The notes below the pieces were generated by a model. That model was not told the DNA's origin. It made no database searches and saw only the letters and a list, made by a program, of their open reading frames with translations. The position numbers and the translations under genes were made by a program. Source: Streptomyces sp. H27-C3 (GTDB taxonomy: Bacteria > Actinomycetota > Actinomycetes > Streptomycetales > Streptomycetaceae). From it: a stretch of 64,000 bases of DNA. Within the stretch, counting starts at the first letter, position 1; the number at the start of each line of letters is the position of its first letter. Positions 1-7,412 of the stretch are shown piece after piece. The stretch is taken from contig NZ_JASITA010000006.1 of NCBI RefSeq assembly GCF_030063415.1, positions 124,001-188,000 on the forward strand. Direction: 5' to 3'.

Positions 1-372
1 CATCTCCGGTGCGCGCATGGCGTCGATGCGCTGCATCACGATGTCGCGGCCCGGGTCGACCACGATGATCCGCGCGGCCAGACGCTTGTACTTCGCTCGC
101 GCCTTCGCGTTGGGCATCGTGTGGATCAGGTAGCAGTCGAGCTTGTCGAGGTGCTGGGTGGCCTCGTCGATGGCTGCGTACCGGGCGCGCTGGGCCACAC
201 GCTGCGTGAGCGGGTCGTGGTTCCACTGCGGTGCGCCCGGGCCGGTGAGGGCCACGGTGATGCGGTCCAGGTCGATGACGATGTCCGCGGCCTTGGCGTG
301 CGACTGGATCCAGCTGGTCTTGCCGGCCGCGGGAGGGCCGGTGATCACGAACAGCACGGGGCGACTGCCCAT
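1..372 (-). CDS. P-loop NTP-binding protein, 3' end outside window
   Basis: The readable 124 residues begin MGSRPVLFVITGPP and carry a Walker A motif GPPAAGKT at residues 12-19. An acidic strand follows (IVIDLDRITVAL) that resembles the nucleotide-kinase/AAA fold of phage polynucleotide-kinase-like proteins. Later segments (RIIVVDPGRDIVMQRI) fit the last strands of such a fold. The start ATG (372-370) overlaps the end of the upstream HNH gene by 28 bp. It is probably a small ATPase or kinase of the element. The exact substrate cannot be read, and the gene runs off the left edge. Confidence 0.65.
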   Translation of the reverse strand, partial: MGSRPVLFVITGPPAAGKTSWIQSHAKAADIVIDLDRITVALTGPGAPQWNHDPLTQRVAQRARYAAIDEATQHLDKLDCYLIHTMPNAKARAKYKRLAARIIVVDPGRDIVMQRIDAMRAPEM

Positions 373-857
373 CGGCGGCCGAGAACGATGCGTGACACCT
401 GACCTCTGCTGACGCCGTATTCCTTACCGAGGGTCCGCTGCAGCTCGCCAGCAGCGTGGCGCGCGCGGATCTCGGAGACTTGTTGGGGCGTCAGCTTGGC
501 GTTGCCATTTCGTGAGCCCCGCATCGGCGTACTTAGTCCGGTGTCGTAGGCGTGGCGCGCGTTGCCTGCGGGCGTGACCAGTTCCAGGTTGGCAATGCGG
601 TTGTCGCTCTTGACGCCATTGATGTGGTTGACCTGCATCGTGTCGGGGATCGGTCCGTGCACCGACTCCCAGATGACGCGGTGCGCATAGAGACGCCGGA
701 CTCGCTTCTGTTCCTTGATGGCGATGTGGACGTAGCCCGTCGACATGACGTAGCCGACGGGAGCGCCACGCCCTCCGACGACGTGTCCGGTCGCCGTATC
801 GACACACCAAGCGCCAGTAGCGATGCGGGTGCGCGCCAGGTCGTACTTGGTCTGCAT
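345..857 (-). CDS. HNH homing-type endonuclease with C-terminal HTH
   Basis: 170-residue protein. The middle part (RLYAHRVIWESVHG, then QVNHINGVKSDNRIANLEL) is the classic HNH homing-nuclease pattern: H-R-hydrophobic, then N-H-x-(N/D)-G-x-x-x-D-N, then N-L-E. The C-terminal third (LGKEYGVSRGQVSRIVLGRRW) looks like a DNA-binding HTH of the kind appended to such nucleases. I chose the ATG at 857 over the upstream in-frame start because GGGAG lies 6 bases before it. It overlaps the P-loop gene downstream. Free-standing HNH genes of this type are mobile passengers in phages. Confidence 0.8.
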   Translation of the reverse strand: MQTKYDLARTRIATGAWCVDTATGHVVGGRGAPVGYVMSTGYVHIAIKEQKRVRRLYAHRVIWESVHGPIPDTMQVNHINGVKSDNRIANLELVTPAGNARHAYDTGLSTPMRGSRNGNAKLTPQQVSEIRARHAAGELQRTLGKEYGVSRGQVSRIVLGRRWAVAPCCS

Positions 858-876
858 GAGCTCTCCCGTGGAATGC

Positions 877-914
877 GAACGGCCCGGCACCACGGGAGCG
901 GTGTCGGGCCGTTC
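877..914. terminator. Intercistronic hairpin between the two HNH genes
   Basis: A 15-bp stem (877-891 with 900-914, one G-T wobble) with an 8-base loop sits between two leftward HNH genes. There is no T-run, so it may be a weak terminator or an RNA-stability element. Confidence 0.5.
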
Positions 915-947
915 TGTCCGCCGTGATCAGTGGCGGCTGCTTATGGG

Positions 948-1220
948 TTACCAGCGTCTGGATGCGCGGGACTGTGCGGTTGCGAGGCGATTCCCGCGCT
1001 TCGAATTGCACTTGCGGTGTGCGCTGCGGGCGTTGGCGGGGTCGAGGAGGCTGCCGCCGCGGCTGAGCGGTACGAGGTGGTCGAGGGTGAACGACATGCG
1101 GTGCCGGGCGTCAAGGCTGGCGGGGATGTTGTGGCCGCAGATCCAGCACGGGTGGCCGAGGGCTTTCACTGCGGCGACCAGGCGGCGGTACGGGCGCCCG
1201 TTGCGCGGGTTGCTGGGCAC
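948..1220 (-). CDS. Small HNH endonuclease
   Basis: 90 aa. The protein shows PCWICG, then TLDHLVPLSRGG, then SAHRKCNSKRGNR: two Cys before the D-H of the HNH core, and a final H-x-x-C-N that closes a zinc-supported beta-beta-alpha-Me fold. In tailed phages a nuclease of exactly this size usually lies next to the terminase genes and assists DNA packaging. Here the genes leftward of it would be the place to look for terminase. The downstream neighbour is another HNH gene. ATG start; no alternative start considered better. Confidence 0.85.
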   Translation of the reverse strand: MPSNPRNGRPYRRLVAAVKALGHPCWICGHNIPASLDARHRMSFTLDHLVPLSRGGSLLDPANARSAHRKCNSKRGNRLATAQSRASRRW

Positions 1221-1243
1221 GGGCGCCTCTCCGTGCGCATCGC

Positions 1244-1279
1244 GAAGGCCCCGACCGGGGGGATGTGGTCGGGGCCTTC
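1244..1279. terminator. Strong hairpin upstream of small HNH gene
   Basis: A perfect 13-bp stem (1244-1256 with 1267-1279) and a 10-base loop lie in the gap between the methyltransferase and the HNH gene, both leftward. There is no U-tract on either strand. It probably attenuates or processes the operon transcript. Confidence 0.55.
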
Positions 1280-1357
1280 AAGAGTCGTGGTCAGCGGTGT
1301 ATGGGCACGCTGGACGTGCCCCGAGTGTTACACCGTGTGATCTAGCTGGTCAAGCTG

Positions 1358-2092
1358 CTACGCCGCAGTGTCGAAGGCATCGAGGCGGTCGCGGGCCACA
1401 GCGGTGTAGTGGGCGGACTGCTCGATGCCGATGAAGCGTCGCTGCTCGGCGAGCGCGGCCGCTCCGGTGGTGCCGGAACCGGCGAACGGATCGAGAACCG
1501 TGCCGCCTACGGGGACGATGCGCACCAGCTGGCGCATGACGTCGAGGGGCTTCTGAGTGATGTGCTGGCGGTCCTTGCCGCGGGGCTGGCTGCCGGTGAA
1601 GTGCCCCGGCAGATACACCGGATCATTGCCGGGGATCATTGCGCCGTTGCTGCCCCAGACGATGAACTCGCATTCCTGGCGCAGGCGGCCAGGTTGAGGC
1701 CGGGCGATGGGCTTGTGCCAGGCGGCGATCCCGCGCCAGGTGTAGCCCGCGGCCTGGAGGGCGTCGGTGGTGGTGGGGAGTTGCCGCCAGTCGGTGAAGA
1801 CGAGGGCGGCGCCGCCAGGCCGGGTCAGGCGGTGGCAGTGGGCGAGGATCTGGGAGAGCCAGGCGAGGTAGGAGCGCTGGTCGCGGTTCTCGCCGGTGAA
1901 GTCAGCGAGGTCGGGGGCAACGTGCCGGCCGCCTTCGGTGAGGTACTTCTCGCGGGCGGTGCGGGTGGTGCGCTCCGTCATGGTGCGGCCGCCGCTGTTG
2001 TAGGGCGGGTCGCAGATGACGGCGTCGACTGGGGTGTTGAGTGTGGGCAGGATCGTCAGCGCGTCTCCGGTGTGCAGGGCCCAGTCGGTCAT
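1358..2092 (-). CDS. DNA methyltransferase (DPPY type, beta order)
   Basis: 244 aa. Catalytic motif IV DPPY is at residues 28-31 and the SAM-binding motif DPFAGSGTTG at about 201-210. With motif IV first and motif I last, this is the beta arrangement of N6-adenine/N4-cytosine DNA methyltransferases. The region between (RQHITQKPLDVMRQL) includes the QKP segment seen in this family. ATG at 2092 is preceded by GGAGG at good spacing, so the 22-residue upstream extension was rejected. No restriction gene is adjacent, so it is probably an orphan methylase protecting element DNA. The target sequence cannot be deduced. Confidence 0.9.
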   Translation of the reverse strand: MTDWALHTGDALTILPTLNTPVDAVICDPPYNSGGRTMTERTTRTAREKYLTEGGRHVAPDLADFTGENRDQRSYLAWLSQILAHCHRLTRPGGAALVFTDWRQLPTTTDALQAAGYTWRGIAAWHKPIARPQPGRLRQECEFIVWGSNGAMIPGNDPVYLPGHFTGSQPRGKDRQHITQKPLDVMRQLVRIVPVGGTVLDPFAGSGTTGAAALAEQRRFIGIEQSAHYTAVARDRLDAFDTAA

Positions 2093-2182
2093 TGGTGCCT
2101 CCAGGTGGCAGGTCGCGTACGCCACGGTGAGTGGTGAGCGAGTCGTTGCCGTGACCAATGATCATGCAATAGAACTTACGTT

Positions 2183-2407
2183 CTAGTCCATGGGGTCGAC
2201 GCGGGGCCGCTTGGCCTCGGTCAGGGGCAGCGCCGAGGGGCGTTGGGCGGAGCGGGCCCGTAGCTCGCGGAGGTCTATCAACGCGCGGCCCTGTCGGTCG
2301 TATCCGTGGTGGATGAGACGGCCTCGGCGTAGCCACTGGCGGATGGTGCCCGGCTTGACGCCGGTAGCGGCCTGGGCGGCGTAGGCGTCGAGGAGGACGG
2401 GTTCCAT
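2183..2407 (-). CDS. Small MerR/excisionase-like HTH protein
   Basis: 74 aa. The core (AYAAQAATGVKPGTIRQWLRRG followed by GRALIDLRELRA, split here for length) is a winged-helix arrangement of the MerR/Xis/HTH_17 kind: a recognition helix GTIRQWLRRG and a wing with DLRE. It may be an excisionase partner or a small regulator, but its position far from the integrase argues against Xis. ATG 2407 is used. Confidence 0.65.
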   Translation of the reverse strand: MEPVLLDAYAAQAATGVKPGTIRQWLRRGRLIHHGYDRQGRALIDLRELRARSAQRPSALPLTEAKRPRVDPMD

Positions 2408-2547
2408 GTCCCCATGGTGCGGTATCGCCGTTCGCCGGCGCAGAACGGCCCCGCCCCCTGCGGGTGCAGGGGGCGGCGGCGGGTCCAAGTAGCGCCAGCA
2501 GCTTGGACTTCGCACGGTACGGGTGGGGACTGACAACGGCGGTGCGA

Positions 2548-2841
2548 TCAGTAGTCGAAGCGCTCCGTAACCTCGGGCGCGGTGTCCGGGAGCCGGTCGC
2601 CGGGCGAGCGGTGCCAGATCGAGCAGCGCAGCGGCCCGGTGTAGTACGAGTGGTCCACGCGGTTTTGGCGCACCAGCTCGTCGGCCAGGTCCCGCGTAGT
2701 GGCGGGGCTGTCGGGCTCGGTGGGGATGACCGTGCGGGTGCCGCGGCTGAGGCAGCGCCGGTTCCATTCGACGGGCGGGAGATTCGGGTCGTCCTCGTCG
2801 GTGCGCTCGATCAGGTAGGCGTACTGGCGGGTGTCGCTCAT
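2548..2841 (-). CDS. Hypothetical phage-type protein
   Basis: 97 aa, acidic and Asp/Glu/Pro-rich (for example IERTDEDDPNLPPVEWNRR), with no motif I recognise. A GGAGGACCTC leader precedes ATG 2841, so translation is well supported. It is the first gene upstream of the HTH gene in the leftward operon, separated from it by 140 bp. Confidence 0.6.
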   Translation of the reverse strand: MSDTRQYAYLIERTDEDDPNLPPVEWNRRCLSRGTRTVIPTEPDSPATTRDLADELVRQNRVDHSYYTGPLRCSIWHRSPGDRLPDTAPEVTERFDY

Positions 2842-2910
2842 GAGGTCCTCCGAGATTGTGGGTGCAGGGTGTCAGGTCCGGGCAGGGCCGTCAGTGGCTG
2901 TGGGCGGGCT

Positions 2911-3054
2911 TCAGCCCTTCTTGGGGGTTCCAGGGACGGGCTTCGGTCCGGCCGGGACGTGCCCGCCGTCGCGCCCTGAGTAGGCGTGGCTGTGGGGGTT
3001 CTCGGGGACGGCCTGCTTCGGGTCGCGCGTGGGCATCGTCTTGCGGAGTGCCAT
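2911..3054 (-). CDS. 47-residue basic protein
   Basis: Short ORF beginning MALRKTMPTRDPKQ and ending VPGTPKKG, rich in Pro, Gly and Lys, with no secondary-structure signal. Start ATG 3054 lies 5-8 bases after a purine-rich GACCCGATC leader, which is weak. I keep it because it fills the gap between two supported small genes in the same direction. Function unknown. Confidence 0.4.
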   Translation of the reverse strand: MALRKTMPTRDPKQAVPENPHSHAYSGRDGGHVPAGPKPVPGTPKKG

Positions 3055-3149
3055 GATCGGGTCCTGTCTCGCGTGTTCGGGATGGGACCGGGGCGGTCGT
3101 CGGCCGGCAAGCAGGGCGACCGCCCCGGGGCTAGTCGGACGGGTGCTGG

Positions 3150-3293
3150 TCAGTCGGCGTCGGTCATGCGCCGGTCGTACGCGGAGCACTCGCAGTCGCA
3201 GTTGTGGGAGCGGGTGCAGGGGCACGGCTCGCAGCAGTAGTGGGTGCCGCAGTCCGGGCAGTTGGAGCTGGCGCAGTCTTCGCAGCGGTCCAT
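3150..3293 (-). CDS. Cysteine-rich 47-residue protein
   Basis: It begins MDRCEDCASSNCPDCG and ends AYDRRMTDAD. Eleven of 47 residues are Cys (4, 7, 12, 15, 20, 21, 24, 26, 32, 34, 36), mostly as CxxC and CxC pairs, with two His. The spacing suggests two treble-clef or rubredoxin-like zinc sites, or a metallothionein-like metal binder. A GAGAGG ribosome-binding site lies 7 bases before ATG 3293. It sits in the leftward small-gene operon. Such tiny zinc proteins in phages often act as protein-protein adaptors; that is inference. Confidence 0.6.
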   Translation of the reverse strand: MDRCEDCASSNCPDCGTHYCCEPCPCTRSHNCDCECSAYDRRMTDAD

Positions 3294-3336
3294 TTCGGGT
3301 CCTCTCGGCGGTGGGTGGAGCGGGGGTCGGTGGAGC

Positions 3337-3750
3337 TTAGGTCTGGTCGGTGCTCACCTCGTCTCTAGGTACGTGCGTGATGCACATAACCCCGTTCGGG
3401 TCCATGACCGCTCTCGCCGCCCTAGCGGCCTCACCAGCGGAAACGCCCGCAGAGGGGGCAACCCCTTCTGGTGGGGGAGTGGCGGACGAATCGGACAGAT
3501 GCCATGCGGCGAGTGCCCACGCAATGGGCACGGCGTACGCCAGATGCGGCGCCCGCTGGAGCAGCGCCCCGCCGAACGCGAGGGCCGCGGCAGCCCCCGC
3601 GCTGCGCGCCAGGAGAGGCCCGCAGCCGCCGGGCGAGAGCCACCCGCCGAGCCCGTGGAGGAGCAGCCCGGAGCCGAGGGTGAGGCGCTCCCATGCAGCC
3701 CGCCCCCGGTCGGCTGCCTGCTGTGCCGCGGCCTTCAACTCGCCGCTCAC
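3337..3750 (-). CDS. Small membrane protein, element operon
   Basis: 137 aa from the GTG at 3750, whose GTGA overlaps the stop of the upstream membrane gene. An amphipathic Ala-rich N-terminus (KAAAQQAADRGRAAWERL) leads to two hydrophobic segments around residues 35-95 (GSGLLLHGLGGWL and AAAALAFGGALL, then VPIAWALAAW). The tail is Pro/Ala-rich and ends with EVSTDQT. The overlap implies translational coupling with the four-helix protein at 3747-4259. The two may form a membrane complex. Family not recognised. Confidence 0.55.
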   Translation of the reverse strand: MSGELKAAAQQAADRGRAAWERLTLGSGLLLHGLGGWLSPGGCGPLLARSAGAAAALAFGGALLQRAPHLAYAVPIAWALAAWHLSDSSATPPPEGVAPSAGVSAGEAARAARAVMDPNGVMCITHVPRDEVSTDQT

Positions 3751-4259
3751 AGGAGCCCGACCACGTAGTCGCCGGCCGTCGATACGACGGGCGACAGGAC
3801 GTAGCCCGCGGCGCCGGCCGCACCGGACGACAAGCCGAGCGAGATGCCGCACAGGACGCCGAAGAACAGGTCCCAGCGGAACCCGCGCCTGAAGGTCCAG
3901 ACAGCGATCAGGATGACGGTGCTGATGATGACGACCGCGTGTCCGCCGTCGGTCAGGATGAGGTTCGAGGTACGGGTCACGTTCGGTGTGCCGCCGCCGA
4001 CGCCGTACTCCAGAGCGGCGTCACCGATCGCGCTGGTGCCCCACAGGGTCCAGTCGGCGCCGCCGCCGAGGAGCCCGCCTGCGGAGAGGATCAGGAGCAT
4101 CCCATACAGGGCGCAGAGGGTGAACGGGACCAGGTCGAGCAAGGCCTTGATGTTGCGCTTCTTGTGGCCGACCCACCAGCGGGCGATGTTCCAGCCGAGG
4201 ATGGACAGGCCGATGGTGACGCCGCCGAGGGAAACGATGTTGTGCACAGGGATGTTCAT
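3747..4259 (-). CDS. Four-helix membrane protein
   Basis: 170 aa with hydrophobic segments at about 8-28 (IVSLGGVTIGLSILGW), 42-62 (LVPFTLCALYGMLLIL), 108-125 (VVIISTVILIAVW) and 132-165 (LFFGVLCGISLGLSS). A Lys/Arg-rich loop (GHKKRNIKA) lies after the first helix. It follows a 41-aa gene by 3 bp and overlaps the next gene by 4 bp. Such coupled membrane proteins accompany DUF2637/Spd-type genes in actinobacterial mobile elements, where they are linked to plasmid spread or phage membrane functions. I cannot name the family. Confidence 0.6.
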   Translation of the reverse strand: MNIPVHNIVSLGGVTIGLSILGWNIARWWVGHKKRNIKALLDLVPFTLCALYGMLLILSAGGLLGGGADWTLWGTSAIGDAALEYGVGGGTPNVTRTSNLILTDGGHAVVIISTVILIAVWTFRRGFRWDLFFGVLCGISLGLSSGAAGAAGYVLSPVVSTAGDYVVGLL

Positions 4260-4262
4260 GGG

Positions 4263-4388
4263 TCACCGGCTCCGGATCGCGACGACGTAGGCCGTGGCCA
4301 CGATGACGTGGGCCTCGATGGTGGGCCTGTTCGCCCCGGCGGCGGGCGGGTAGTTGGGCGGCGGCGGGATGATGCGGGGGTCCGTCAT
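4263..4388 (-). CDS. 41-residue proline-rich protein
   Basis: It begins MTDPRIIPPPPNYPP and ends AYVVAIRSR, with a short hydrophobic stretch (AHVIVATAYVVAI) that could be a membrane anchor. Its ATG overlaps the stop of the DUF2637 gene (ATGA, 4388-4385), and its stop lies 3 bp before the next ATG. That places it inside a run of coupled genes and is the main reason to call it real. Confidence 0.55.
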   Translation of the reverse strand: MTDPRIIPPPPNYPPAAGANRPTIEAHVIVATAYVVAIRSR

Positions 4389-5191
4389 GACCGGTCCTCC
4401 AAGATCTTCCGGCGCAGGTCGGTCGCCTCGCGGCGAGAGAGACCGAACTCGCGGCGCAGCATGTCGATGGTCATGCCGCGCCCGCCCGTAGTGACCGCCA
4501 TCCAGTGCAGCTTGCGGGCCTTCCTCAGCAGCTCACGGGGGGTAAGGACGATCTGCTCGGTGACCACTTGCCGGGTGGTCTCAGCCGGTACGGAGTTGGT
4601 CACCTTGCTTGTCCCGTAGGCGTCCCACATCGGGGTCGCTGCGGGCAGCTCGATGACCGGGGTGGTGACCGCCTTGAGCGCCATGGGCGGTGCCTCGTTG
4701 GGGGCAAGGGGCTGGTCGTCGTCGGCCCGCTCGATGGTCACTTCAGCGTTCGCCGCAGGCTGCTCGACGTGACCGGCGAGTACCTGGTGTACCTGCCGCA
4801 TGAGGGCGCCGAAGGCGAGCAGTGCGGCGGTGGGCGGGACGGCGGCGACCACGTAGTCGAGGAGCGGCACGGCGCTCGGGTCTCGGTTGCCGGTCACTCC
4901 GGCGACGTTGAGGGCGATGGAGCCGGCCGAGCCGATGACCGTCAGGGCGATGGCCCACGGGTCGACGTTGTGGGCGAGAGCGGCGCGTAGCCACATGATC
5001 TCGCCCGCGATGATGAACAGGTCCAGGCATGCGGGCCATGCCCAGGCGCGCTCGGTGGCTTTGCCCAGGCCGTGTGCCAGGGCCACCTCGGCGAGGTGGG
5101 CGTAGGACAGCCAGAACGCGGTGGCGGTCAGGCCGATGATCACAACCCCGGCGCCGATGGCCAGGGCCCGGGCGGCGTCGATGCTCTTCAC
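4385..5191 (-). CDS. DUF2637-family membrane protein
   Basis: 268 aa from GTG 5191 (GTGA overlap with the upstream stop). The N-terminal half has four membrane helices (ALAIGAGVVIIGLTATAFWL; LDLFIIAGEIMWLRAAL; IALTVIGSAGSIALNVAG; LDYVVAAVPPTAALLAFGAL). The cytoplasmic C-terminal half ends with a possible HTH (LRREFGLSRREATDLRRK). This is the layout of actinobacterial DUF2637 proteins, common in Streptomyces plasmids, integrative elements and phages, some annotated as Spd spread proteins. A DNA-binding tail on a membrane protein would suit DNA tethering or transfer; that role is inferred. Confidence 0.75.
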   Translation of the reverse strand: MKSIDAARALAIGAGVVIIGLTATAFWLSYAHLAEVALAHGLGKATERAWAWPACLDLFIIAGEIMWLRAALAHNVDPWAIALTVIGSAGSIALNVAGVTGNRDPSAVPLLDYVVAAVPPTAALLAFGALMRQVHQVLAGHVEQPAANAEVTIERADDDQPLAPNEAPPMALKAVTTPVIELPAATPMWDAYGTSKVTNSVPAETTRQVVTEQIVLTPRELLRKARKLHWMAVTTGGRGMTIDMLRREFGLSRREATDLRRKILEDRS

Positions 5192-5553
5192 TTGCCCTCC
5201 TGTGCGAGGAGGGCGGAGAGGGCTCGGGCTTGGGCGCGCAGTGTGGCGGCGTGCTCTACGAGGGCTGCGGCGAGTTGGCCGAGCGCCGTCGGGTCGAGGG
5301 TCCTCGCGTATCCGGTCTGCTCGACGTGCAGCCCCGTGTCGCGGGTGCCGATGGTCGCGCATGGCGCCTGGGTGAGCATCGTGACGAGCAGGGGGTGGCC
5401 GTTGAAGGTGAAGGAGTGCTCGGAGCCGGTGTGGGTGATGTCGACGCGGTACTCGGGCTGGTGGCCTTCGTGGCCGAGGCACCAGGCCGGTTCGGGGATG
5501 GTGATGGGCCCGTGGTCGAGGGTCGGCACCGTGACGGTGCGCGGGGCGGTCAC
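5188..5553 (-). CDS. DUF6907-like protein
   Basis: 121 aa from GTG 5553 (GTGA overlap). It contains PAWCLGHEGHQPEYRVDITH, then Thr/His-rich strands, then a helical tail (TALGQLAAALVEHAATLRAQ). The W-C-x-x-H pattern followed by beta strands and a final long helix matches the small Streptomyces proteins called DUF6907. A second protein of this kind (12033-12674) is encoded in the same element, so this family is duplicated here. Function unknown. Confidence 0.6.
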   Translation of the reverse strand: MTAPRTVTVPTLDHGPITIPEPAWCLGHEGHQPEYRVDITHTGSEHSFTFNGHPLLVTMLTQAPCATIGTRDTGLHVEQTGYARTLDPTALGQLAAALVEHAATLRAQARALSALLAQEGK

Positions 5554-5828
5554 GACGTGCCCCTGTCCCGCGGTGCCTGCCACGGGGTGTAGGTGAGGGG
5601 GCCGGCGGTGTACTTGCGGAGGTGCGCGGCGTCGGCGGTGAGGTCAGCGATCGTCGTTCCGCCGTCCCTCAGCACCAAGCCGAGGATGATCGCGACGTGG
5701 GCCGCACGACGGTCCAGGAGCAGGGTGCGCTCCCGATCGTCCTGCTCGGTGATGTCGGGCAGGGGCAGGTCGACTGCGTCAACGACGGCCTGGAGGAGTT
5801 CACGCACGGGCTTGGGGAGCGCGGTCAT
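5550..5828 (-). CDS. Hypothetical coupled small protein
   Basis: 92 aa, largely helical (MTALPKPVRELLQAVVDAVD; LLLDRRAAHVAIILGLVL), ending with a basic tail. It overlaps its neighbours by 4 bp on each side (ATGA at 5828-5825 and GTGA at 5553-5550), so it lies within a run of six genes coupled stop-to-start between 6267 and 4263. No known domain. Confidence 0.55.
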   Translation of the reverse strand: MTALPKPVRELLQAVVDAVDLPLPDITEQDDRERTLLLDRRAAHVAIILGLVLRDGGTTIADLTADAAHLRKYTAGPLTYTPWQAPRDRGTS

Positions 5829-6103
5829 CGTGCGCTCACCCCCTGGGCGAGGAGGCGGAGGAGCGTGGCGTACTCGCCGCGGGTCTGCTCGGGTCGGACG
5901 GGCGGCGCGGCGGCGAGGAGGTCCTGCTCGGCGGTGAACGCCTTCTCGCTGGGGCCGTGGAGCTGTTCGGCGAAGACGAGGGCCAGCGCGAGGCGGGTGG
6001 CGTTGTGCATCACGGCGGTGGGCCGGTGGCTGTCGAGCTTGTCGGCGAGGAGGCCGAGGAGGGTGCGGGTGTCGTCGCTCAGGACGATCTCGGGGGTGCT
6101 CAC
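5825..6103 (-). CDS. Hypothetical coupled small protein
   Basis: 92 aa from GTG 6103, mostly alpha-helical (TRTLLGLLADKLDS; ATRLALALVFAEQLHG). GTGA overlap with the upstream 55-aa gene and ATGA overlap with the downstream one. It resembles its downstream neighbour in length and helical pattern, so the two could be ancient duplicates, but identity is too low to claim it by eye. Confidence 0.55.
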   Translation of the reverse strand: MSTPEIVLSDDTRTLLGLLADKLDSHRPTAVMHNATRLALALVFAEQLHGPSEKAFTAEQDLLAAAPPVRPEQTRGEYATLLRLLAQGVSAR

Positions 6104-6267
6104 CGTGCACCGCCGGTGGGGCGGATGCTGCCGGTGACGCCGGTCTCGGTGGCGCGCACGGTGGTGGTGCGGCCGTCGTGGCGGCGGATGGTGCCGACGG
6201 CCACGAGGCGCCGAGCGGGGTTTGGCGGAGTTGTGTCGGCCGACACAACGCGGGCATGATCGGCCAT
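6100..6267 (-). CDS. 55-residue basic protein, first of the coupled run
   Basis: MADHARVVSADTT at the start and TVRATETGVTGSI near the end. A strong AGGAGGA site lies 6 bases before ATG 6267, making this the entry point for ribosomes on the following run of overlapping small genes. The strand-rich C-terminal part (RRHDGRTTTVRATETG) may form a small beta fold. Function unknown. Confidence 0.6.
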   Translation of the reverse strand: MADHARVVSADTTPPNPARRLVAVGTIRRHDGRTTTVRATETGVTGSIRPTGGAR

Positions 6268-6390
6268 AGCCGAGTCCTCCTGCTGTTATCAGGATGTGGC
6301 TGGGTGAGCTCCCGGTCTGGCGTTGACGCGCCTTCCGGGTGCCGGGTAGTCGCCCTCCGGCCGGCGGTGCAGTCGCCTTAGCCGGGGGGC

Positions 6391-6693
6391 CTACTTGTTT
6401 TGATCTTCAGTTGTGGGCTCGGGCGGCGGTGCAGTCGCCGTTCCGTAGTCCTTGATCGCGTTCTGTACTGCGGTGGTGCTGACCCCAATCTCTCGGGCGA
6501 CAGCAGCCTGGCTTCCCAGCTCGGCCACGCCGTCCAGGAGGGCGTGTGCTCTCCGGATGGCGCTGGCCCGCAGCTCGTCTTGCAGGTCCCTCTGCCGCCT
6601 TTTTTCATCAGCGACTCTCTTGCGCCATGAGCTGTTGGGCACAGACGGAACGCTACTACAACCCGGGGTTGCAGGCAAGGTGTCACGCCACAT
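6391..6693 (-). CDS. Small HTH protein
   Basis: 100 aa. The segment GSQAAVAREIGVSTTAVQNA is a clear helix-turn-helix of the Psq/Fis kind, preceded by a long basic helix (SWRKRVADEKRRQRDLQDEL). The ATG at 6693 overlaps the upstream zinc-protein gene by 11 bp and follows AAGGTG. It is probably a DNA-binding regulator of the element. An internal GTG (VADEKRR) is an alternative start. Confidence 0.6.
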   Translation of the reverse strand: MWRDTLPATPGCSSVPSVPNSSWRKRVADEKRRQRDLQDELRASAIRRAHALLDGVAELGSQAAVAREIGVSTTAVQNAIKDYGTATAPPPEPTTEDQNK

Positions 6694-7333
6694 CGCGCAC
6701 CTTCGTGTCCTCGTCCTGCCACGCCTTCAACTGCAGCCACGTGCACGGCGGCCAGATCGTGGCGCACCACAAGCACCGCGCGGCCTTCTCGTCAGGCATC
6801 AGCCGCAGCACAGCACCGCACGACGTGCCGTCACCGAGCAGGGCCGCACAGCTCCCGAGGCGTGTGCCTCGCTCGACCGCCTCGCGCGGGTCGACGATGG
6901 AGCGGACCGACTCGGTCACCGCACGAATGTCCTCGGCGAACACGCCTGCGTCCGGCCAGCTCACCGCGACCCAGGGCAGGTGTCCGACCAAGGCGTGCGT
7001 CGCACAGTGCAACCGGCCCTCGATGGTGCCCATCGGGTGCCCATCCTGCTTCGCCACCCCACGCTCCTCCCGGACGATGACCAGCCACCGCTCGGCCACG
7101 CCCACCAACCCGCCCGGCCCGCGCAGGTCGAGAACGTCCTCCGCCACCGGGAGTGGCGCGTACACGGGCTTGGACCCGCGGCCCTGACCACCGGTCGCCG
7201 CCGGGGTGAGGAAGGGCAACAGCCCGGCGTACAGGCCGGGCAGGGACTCCAGCCGCACGCGAAGATCCTTCGTGCACAAGAGGCAGAGGTAGCCGTCCTC
7301 GGACGGGCGCTCACACAGCAGGCAGGTGGTCAC
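6683..7333 (-). CDS. Zinc-ribbon phage protein
   Basis: 216 aa from GTG 7333 (GGAGGA site). The N-terminus TTCLLCERP...GYLCLLC is a CxxC...CxxC zinc ribbon. A second Cys cluster lies near the C-terminus (GTSCGAVLRL, ARCLWCATIW). The middle (AERWLVIVREERGV; GTIEGRLHCATHALVG) is a helical domain I cannot name. Proteins with this N-terminal ribbon are common in Streptomyces phages without an assigned role. The downstream HTH gene overlaps it, suggesting the two act together. Confidence 0.6.
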   Translation of the reverse strand: MTTCLLCERPSEDGYLCLLCTKDLRVRLESLPGLYAGLLPFLTPAATGGQGRGSKPVYAPLPVAEDVLDLRGPGGLVGVAERWLVIVREERGVAKQDGHPMGTIEGRLHCATHALVGHLPWVAVSWPDAGVFAEDIRAVTESVRSIVDPREAVERGTRLGSCAALLGDGTSCGAVLRLMPDEKAARCLWCATIWPPCTWLQLKAWQDEDTKVRDVA

Positions 7334-7368
7334 GGATCGGTCCTCCGTCGTGGCGTGTGGTCAAGGAG

Positions 7369-7395
7369 GGCCGCCCCGGTACGAGCGGGGCGGCC
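7369..7395. terminator. GC-rich hairpin between ssb and zinc-protein gene
   Basis: A perfect 10-bp stem (7369-7378 with 7386-7395) and a 7-base loop lie in the 79-bp gap between two leftward genes. No T-run on the minus strand. Likely a partial terminator. Confidence 0.5.
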
Positions 7396-7412
7396 TTGCC
7401 GGTGGTGCTGGG

